Below are positions 58,219 to 64,000 of a stretch of 64,000 nt of DNA, in pieces. The DNA lies in contig JAGWYN010000002.1 in the NCBI GenBank assembly GCA_018969295.1, positions 186,001 through 250,000 on the forward strand, read 5' to 3'. Each line of letters begins with the position of its first letter. Position 1 is the first letter of the stretch. Source of the stretch: Chloroflexota bacterium. GTDB lineage: Bacteria; Chloroflexota; Anaerolineae; Caldilineales; Caldilineaceae. The notes beneath the pieces are model-generated. The model was given only the letters and a program-made list of their open reading frames with translations. It had not been told where the DNA came from and did not search any database. Position numbers and translations under genes: made by a program.

Positions 58219-59704
58219 ACAGGGCCGGGTCGGAGAGGGTGTTCAGTTCGTTCAGCCATTGTTCGGTATCGACGATCTGCCAACGGTAGCGTTCGACATA
58301 GCTGCGGAGAAAGCGGTCGAACTGGCGTTCTCCGACCCTTTCGCGCACGATCTCCCAGAAGATGGCTCCCTTGGCGTAGACGATCGTCTCATACTGGCTG
58401 CCGTTGAGAAAGGCTTGGACAGGCTGGTCGACTGCTGCGTCCTGGGAGCGGCTGCGCAGCCCCTCTACCGGAGCCCGCCACCGTTGTCTGGCCAGCTGCT
58501 CGGCCTGGTCGTTGCCGCGCAAATCCTGGATGTAGAGCCGCATCGAGAACTCCGCCAGCGCCTCATCCAGCCAGGGGTCGTTGACGGGGTCGTTGTGGAC
58601 GATCTGGTACCACCACTGATGTGCGGTCTCGTGTGCGGCCAAGAGTTCCAGCCGGTCACGAAACCGTCCATAGGTTTCGACCCCCAGCAGAATCACCTGG
58701 GGGTACTCCATTCCACGGTAGTTGATCGGAGCCGGTGCCACGCGCAGATCGACAAAGGGGTAGCCGCCGAACCGGTCGCTGTAGATGCGCAGCGCCTGTG
58801 CGGTGTAGCGCAGCGCTGCCCGGCCGGCCGCTTCTTCTCCGGGGAGGTAGTAACTGGTCACCCGCGTTCCATAGGCTTCGGTAGTCACCTGGTTGAACAG
58901 CGGGCTGGCATGAATCAGAAACTCGCGCGAGGGGCCGGTGACATAGACCCGCCGGGCCTGGTCGCCGATCGGTTCGCTGGCCACTTCGGTTCCGCTGGTC
59001 ACGGCCACCCAGCTGGCCGGCAAAGTCAGGGTGACGGAGAAGAGAGAGATCGGATGGAAGGCGGAGTCTCCCCGCTCGCTGCCGATGTCGAGCCACCACT
59101 GGCCGGTTCCCAGTGTTGGGCCGTCGGTATAGACGGCCAGGGCAGGATAAAAGAGCGGCAGGCTGACCATCTGTTGGCTGTGTCCGAAGAGTGCATAGAC
59201 AGCGGTCTGGTCGTTCCAGCGGGGAAACTCCAGCCGCCAGGTCAAGGTGACCGACACCTCCCGTCCCGACAACAGCGGCACATCCAGATCCAGACGCACG
59301 GCTGTGTTTTCGCTGATATAGACAAAGGGAGTTGGCCTGTCCTCCACCAGCGCGCTTTGCACCACCAGATTGCCGCCGTAGTGGCGCAGCATCGGGTAGA
59401 GCCGAAAGATCAGGTAGGTCCATGGGTCGTTGCTGTTGTTGGGGACGGTGATCCTGGCGCTGCCGAAGAGCTGATTTTTTGTGGGGTCGAGGGTCGCGCT
59501 GATGGCGTAGCGGGGGACCAGGCCCAGCAGGTCCAGATCTTGCTGAAAGGCTGCTTTCAGCGCAGGTCGGTAGGCGGCGTAGGGGTCGGCTGGAGGCGCT
59601 GCGTTTGTGCAGCTGCCCAGGGCCAGGGTCAGCAGCAGCCAGAGGCCGCTGCCCAGGCTGGAGGCCAGCCAGACAAACTGATGGGACCTGCGGCAAGGTT
59701 TCAT
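58166..59704 (-). CDS. M1-family metallopeptidase, lipoprotein
   Basis: The 512-residue product has a lipoprotein signal (LALGSC, Cys32), an N-terminal beta domain, and the M1 catalytic domain with HETAH (358-362) and the third zinc ligand Glu381 in DPWLDEALAE. The usual GAMEN substrate motif reads RGMEYP here, as is common in bacterial M1-like peptidases. It would trim peptides at the cell surface. The gene converges with the Fe-S oxidoreductase gene and overlaps it by 53 bases. Confidence 0.9.
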   Translation of the reverse strand: MKPCRRSHQFVWLASSLGSGLWLLLTLALGSCTNAAPPADPYAAYRPALKAAFQQDLDLLGLVPRYAISATLDPTKNQLFGSARITVPNNSNDPWTYLIFRLYPMLRHYGGNLVVQSALVEDRPTPFVYISENTAVRLDLDVPLLSGREVSVTLTWRLEFPRWNDQTAVYALFGHSQQMVSLPLFYPALAVYTDGPTLGTGQWWLDIGSERGDSAFHPISLFSVTLTLPASWVAVTSGTEVASEPIGDQARRVYVTGPSREFLIHASPLFNQVTTEAYGTRVTSYYLPGEEAAGRAALRYTAQALRIYSDRFGGYPFVDLRVAPAPINYRGMEYPQVILLGVETYGRFRDRLELLAAHETAHQWWYQIVHNDPVNDPWLDEALAEFSMRLYIQDLRGNDQAEQLARQRWRAPVEGLRSRSQDAAVDQPVQAFLNGSQYETIVYAKGAIFWEIVRERVGERQFDRFLRSYVERYRWQIVDTEQWLNELNTLSDPALFTLFEEWIRQPPPVGAP

Positions 59705-59863
59705 TTTCTGCAACCGTGATGCCCTCTCTCTGTAAGAATAGACACTTCCTCTGGCGAACTGTCTATGATATGCTGTCATGGGAGTAGGCCCGCACCCCTA
59801 CTCTTGTAACATTTTTTGGGGCACCTTGCAAGTAGGCTGGACCCATAAAACTCAGGCAGGGAC

Positions 59864-60553
59864 ATGGCAGCAACCACTTTTGTACTTTTGATCCGGCACG
59901 GCGAAAACGAGTTTGTTGCCACCCACAGACTGGCAGGTCGTCTTCCTGGCGTCCAGCTCAACGAAAGAGGGGTTGCCCAGGCTGCGCAGCTGGTGGAGTT
60001 TTTGCAGGAGCAGCCGCTGGCTGCGCTCTACAGCAGCCCGCTGCTTCGCTGTCTGGAGACTGCCCGCCCGCTGGCTGCTGCCCGTGCGCTGCCGGTGGGC
60101 GAAGACCCAGCCTTTTTGGAGGTGGACTATGGAGAATGGCAGGGGGCCGATCTGCGTGAGCTCTCCAAGCTGCCGGAATGGCACAAAGTCCAACATGCCC
60201 CCAGCACCTTCCGTTTTCCCCAGGGGGAAACTTTGCGTGAGGTGCAGCACCGTGCTGTCACTGGTTTGGACAGTCTGCGTGTTCAGCACCCCAACGCCGT
60301 GATTGCACTCTTCGCGCACGGCGATGTGATTCGTACGATGCTTGCCCACTATTTGGGGGTTCCGCTCGACCTTTTTCAGCGGATTGTCATCCAGACAGCT
60401 TCGGTCAGTGTTTTGTCCTTTGTCGACGACCACCCGGCCGTTTTGGGGATGAACTGTCTGGCGCGGTTGCCTCGGATCGAGCTCAAGCCCTCCCCGGAAA
60501 AGGGCGAGGAGGGCGGTGTTCCTGCCACCGGCTCTGCAGGAACGAACCGATGA
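59864..60553 (+). CDS. Histidine phosphatase-family protein (MSMEG_4193-like, TIGR03848 type)
   Basis: The 229-residue protein carries the RHGE catalytic motif (Arg11-His12-Gly13), the LYSSPLLRCLETARPLA segment and AHGDVIRTMLAHYLG with the second His. It belongs to the phosphoglycerate-mutase-like superfamily; the following two genes identify it as the first member of a trio seen in Actinobacteria and Chloroflexi. Substrate unknown. Confidence 0.9.
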   Translation: MAATTFVLLIRHGENEFVATHRLAGRLPGVQLNERGVAQAAQLVEFLQEQPLAALYSSPLLRCLETARPLAAARALPVGEDPAFLEVDYGEWQGADLRELSKLPEWHKVQHAPSTFRFPQGETLREVQHRAVTGLDSLRVQHPNAVIALFAHGDVIRTMLAHYLGVPLDLFQRIVIQTASVSVLSFVDDHPAVLGMNCLARLPRIELKPSPEKGEEGGVPATGSAGTNR

Positions 60554-60661
60554 ACAGTCGGTGGAGAGAAGGGGTGCGCGCCAGAGCGTGGCCCTATCGC
60601 GACCTGTGGCCTGTCTGCTGCGGGTCTTTCCGGCGCTCAAAAGCCGCAACAGAGCGACACC

Positions 60662-61210
60662 ATGCAGTATCAACATGATTTGAACCCAGTCGACAGCATC
60701 GTCGCCGACGCAGTCGGTGAGCCTGGCAAGCGCACATTTTTTCTGCAGGCGCGCCAGGGGCGCCAGTTGGTCAGTGTGACGTTAGAAAAGCAGGAGGTCA
60801 ACAACCTGGCGCTCAGCATTCTCCAGCTGCTGGAAGAGCTGGAGGAGCGTTACCCAGATCTGCCGCCAGCGCAGCAAAGTGGCCGTGCAGCGCAGGCTGT
60901 GGTTCCGTTCGAGCCACTCTTTCGTTCTTCTCAGTTGATTCTTGGCTACGACGAAGCGAACGACCGGATCTGGGTCATCGCCAAGGCGTTGGTGGCAGAC
61001 GGGTCTGGCACCTGGCTCAGCCCTGAAGACGAGCGGGTTCCAGCCGTCCGTTTTTTTGCCACGCGAGCACAGATGCGTTCGCTGAGCGACTATGCACTGC
61101 AGGTTGTCGCCAGCGGGCGTCCGATCTGCCCGCTTTGTGGGCGTCCGATCGACCACGGCGGCCATTTTTGTCCGCGTACTGACGGCCATGCCATGCCGAT
61201 TGTGCTGTGA
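60662..61210 (+). CDS. DUF3090-family protein (TIGR03847 type)
   Basis: The 182-residue protein matches DUF3090: GKRTFFLQARQGRQLVSVTLEKQEV near the N terminus, and a C-terminal zinc-ribbon-like stretch CPLCGRPIDHGGHFCPR. It is soluble and of unknown function and is always found with the two flanking genes. The 108-base gap before it holds a short repeat shared with the leader of the Fe-S gene. Confidence 0.92.
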   Translation: MQYQHDLNPVDSIVADAVGEPGKRTFFLQARQGRQLVSVTLEKQEVNNLALSILQLLEELEERYPDLPPAQQSGRAAQAVVPFEPLFRSSQLILGYDEANDRIWVIAKALVADGSGTWLSPEDERVPAVRFFATRAQMRSLSDYALQVVASGRPICPLCGRPIDHGGHFCPRTDGHAMPIVL

Positions 61211-61222
61211 TGTGGGCGATGT

Positions 61223-61954
61223 ATGTCGGTTGAAGTGACTGAAGAGCAGGTGTTGGCCACCTTGCAGCAGGGGGACATGGCCGAAAAAGGGTTGCTTCCC
61301 TACAGCTCCAACCACAGCTTTTTGGTTGTCGTCGAGCATGAGGAGTTGGTGTTGCCGGCGGTCTACAAGCCAAGGCGTGGAGAGACGCCGTTGTGGGACT
61401 TTGCCAGGGGCACGCTCTGTCGCCGCGAGAGGGCCGCCTATGTGGTCAGCCGGGCTCTGGGCTGGCGGCTGGTTCCCCCTACGGTCTTGCGCAGCGGCAC
61501 ACGGGGGCTGGGCAGCGTACAGTTTTTTGTCGACCACGACAGCGACAGCCACTATTTTTCGGCAGCAGAAGACGCCCGTTTTACCGATTCTTTTCGCCAG
61601 CTGGCCCTTTTTGACTTTGTGATCAACAACGCCGACCGCAAGAGTGGGCACTGTCTGGTGGGCAACGACGGCCGTGTGTGGGCCATCGACCACGGCATTT
61701 GCTTTCATGCGGATTATAAGCTGCGTACGGTGCTCTGGGAGTTCAGCGACACCCCGATCGAAGCCACCTATCAGGTCGATCTGGCCGAGCTGGACGCCGA
61801 GCTGCGCGAGGGAGAGCTGGCGGACCAGCTGGCAGAGTTGCTGGCGCAGGAAGAAGTGAACGCCCTCCAGCAGCGCGTCGCCCAGCTGCTGCAGAGCGGC
61901 CGTTATCCAGCCCCTTCCGAATTTTGCCGCAACTACCCTTGGCCGCCCATCTAG
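61223..61954 (+). CDS. PI3/PI4-kinase-like protein (SCO1664 family, TIGR03843 type)
   Basis: The 243-residue protein has the family features VYKPRRGETPLWDFARGTL (presumed ATP-binding Lys), FDFVINNADRKSGHCL (catalytic-loop-like Asp and Asn) and AIDHGICFH (metal-binding-like Asp). Distant kinase similarity has been noted for this family, but its substrate is unknown. It follows the DUF3090 gene by 12 bases and should be co-expressed. Confidence 0.9.
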   Translation: MSVEVTEEQVLATLQQGDMAEKGLLPYSSNHSFLVVVEHEELVLPAVYKPRRGETPLWDFARGTLCRRERAAYVVSRALGWRLVPPTVLRSGTRGLGSVQFFVDHDSDSHYFSAAEDARFTDSFRQLALFDFVINNADRKSGHCLVGNDGRVWAIDHGICFHADYKLRTVLWEFSDTPIEATYQVDLAELDAELREGELADQLAELLAQEEVNALQQRVAQLLQSGRYPAPSEFCRNYPWPPI

Positions 61955-61995
61955 CACAGGCGAGCGTAAGTCAATCGGCAAGTATGGTGCAGCAT

Positions 61996-62021
61996 GGAAA
62001 GCGATTTTCAAATCGCTTTCC
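61996..62021 (+). terminator. Hairpin after the kinase-like gene
   Basis: Perfect 12-bp arms (61996-62007, 62010-62021) around a TC centre follow the kinase-like gene by 41 bases. Only CAAAATT follows, so it may be a stabilising hairpin rather than an efficient terminator. Confidence 0.55.
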
Positions 62022-62098
62022 AAAATTACCGACTGATTTGCGCCGACGTGTACGAGGCCACCCAGCGCCGCTGTGGGCGCAACTGTTCTCGGAGGCTC

Positions 62099-62113
62099 GC
62101 GCGCCGGGCGCGC
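62099..62113 (+). promoter_or_regulatory. GC-rich hairpin abutting a ribosome binding site
   Basis: GCGCGCC and GGCGCGC (62099-62105, 62107-62113) form a compact palindrome that ends at the base before AAGGAGA (62114-62120), the ribosome site of the guanylyltransferase-like gene. Stable folding would crowd the Shine-Dalgarno. Confidence 0.4.
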
Positions 62114-62126
62114 AAGGAGAGATCTT

Positions 62127-64000
<1,874 letters not shown>

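Overview
The window is high-GC chromosomal DNA, probably from a member of the Chloroflexota (Caldilinea/Anaerolineae-like). The best taxonomic clue is a three-gene set (histidine phosphatase, DUF3090 protein, PI3/4-kinase-like protein; 59864-61954) that to my knowledge is confined to Actinobacteria and Chloroflexi. Many lipoproteins, many ABC importers and several glycoside hydrolases fit this assignment. It remains an inference because no rRNA or ribosomal protein is present.

Layout. 1-10166: an incomplete sugar-isomerase gene, an LTA-synthase-like sulfatase, a YceI lipoprotein, a leftward run gcvT-gcvH-FkbM methyltransferase-CDP-alcohol phosphotransferase-flippase-like protein, and a GH20 hexosaminidase. 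10167-20974: Gfo/Idh/MocA dehydrogenase, ndk, TPR protein, histone-deacetylase-family amidohydrolase, a BMP-type nucleoside/sugar ABC importer, and small membrane, zinc-ribbon and M23 proteins. 20975-21523 is a gene-free stretch packed with DnaA boxes and a TAG-trinucleotide run, and looks like a replication origin although dnaA and dnaN are not nearby. 21524-25198: NarL-type two-component pair and an HtrA-like lipoprotein protease. 25229-39272: a large leftward glycan locus with GH29, two GH4 enzymes, an Opp-type importer and a cytoplasmic sugar-sensor/GAF/histidine-kinase/AraC fusion regulator. 39472-39579: a 12-bp tandem repeat array. 39574-49194: membrane prenyl- and glycosyltransferases, an ABC exporter and a methyltransferase. 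49205-51814: an orphan adenine/cytosine DNA methyltransferase, trmB and a small membrane protein. 51890-54602: tRNA-Val followed by a decayed accessory island with a nucleotidyltransferase two-gene module, a MITE-like element and broken toxin-antitoxin genes. 54603-64000: a thioredoxin-CcdA fusion, an Fe-S oxidoreductase, an M1 peptidase, the actinobacterial-type trio and a mannose-1-phosphate guanylyltransferase/phosphomannomutase-like gene that runs off the end.

Functional themes. The organism seems to scavenge complex glycans (hexosaminidase, fucosidase, GH4 enzymes, oligosaccharide-type importer) and nucleosides, and to build glycosylated envelope material (polyprenol-phosphate sugar synthase, GT-C-like proteins, GDP-mannose synthesis, sulfatase-fold phosphoglycerol transferase). 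The most interesting signals are the origin-like DnaA-box cluster, the receptor-kinase-AraC fusion with a candidate shared operator, a hairpin that may bridge the Shine-Dalgarno of the HtrA gene, and the nucleotidyltransferase module with an operator-like palindrome.
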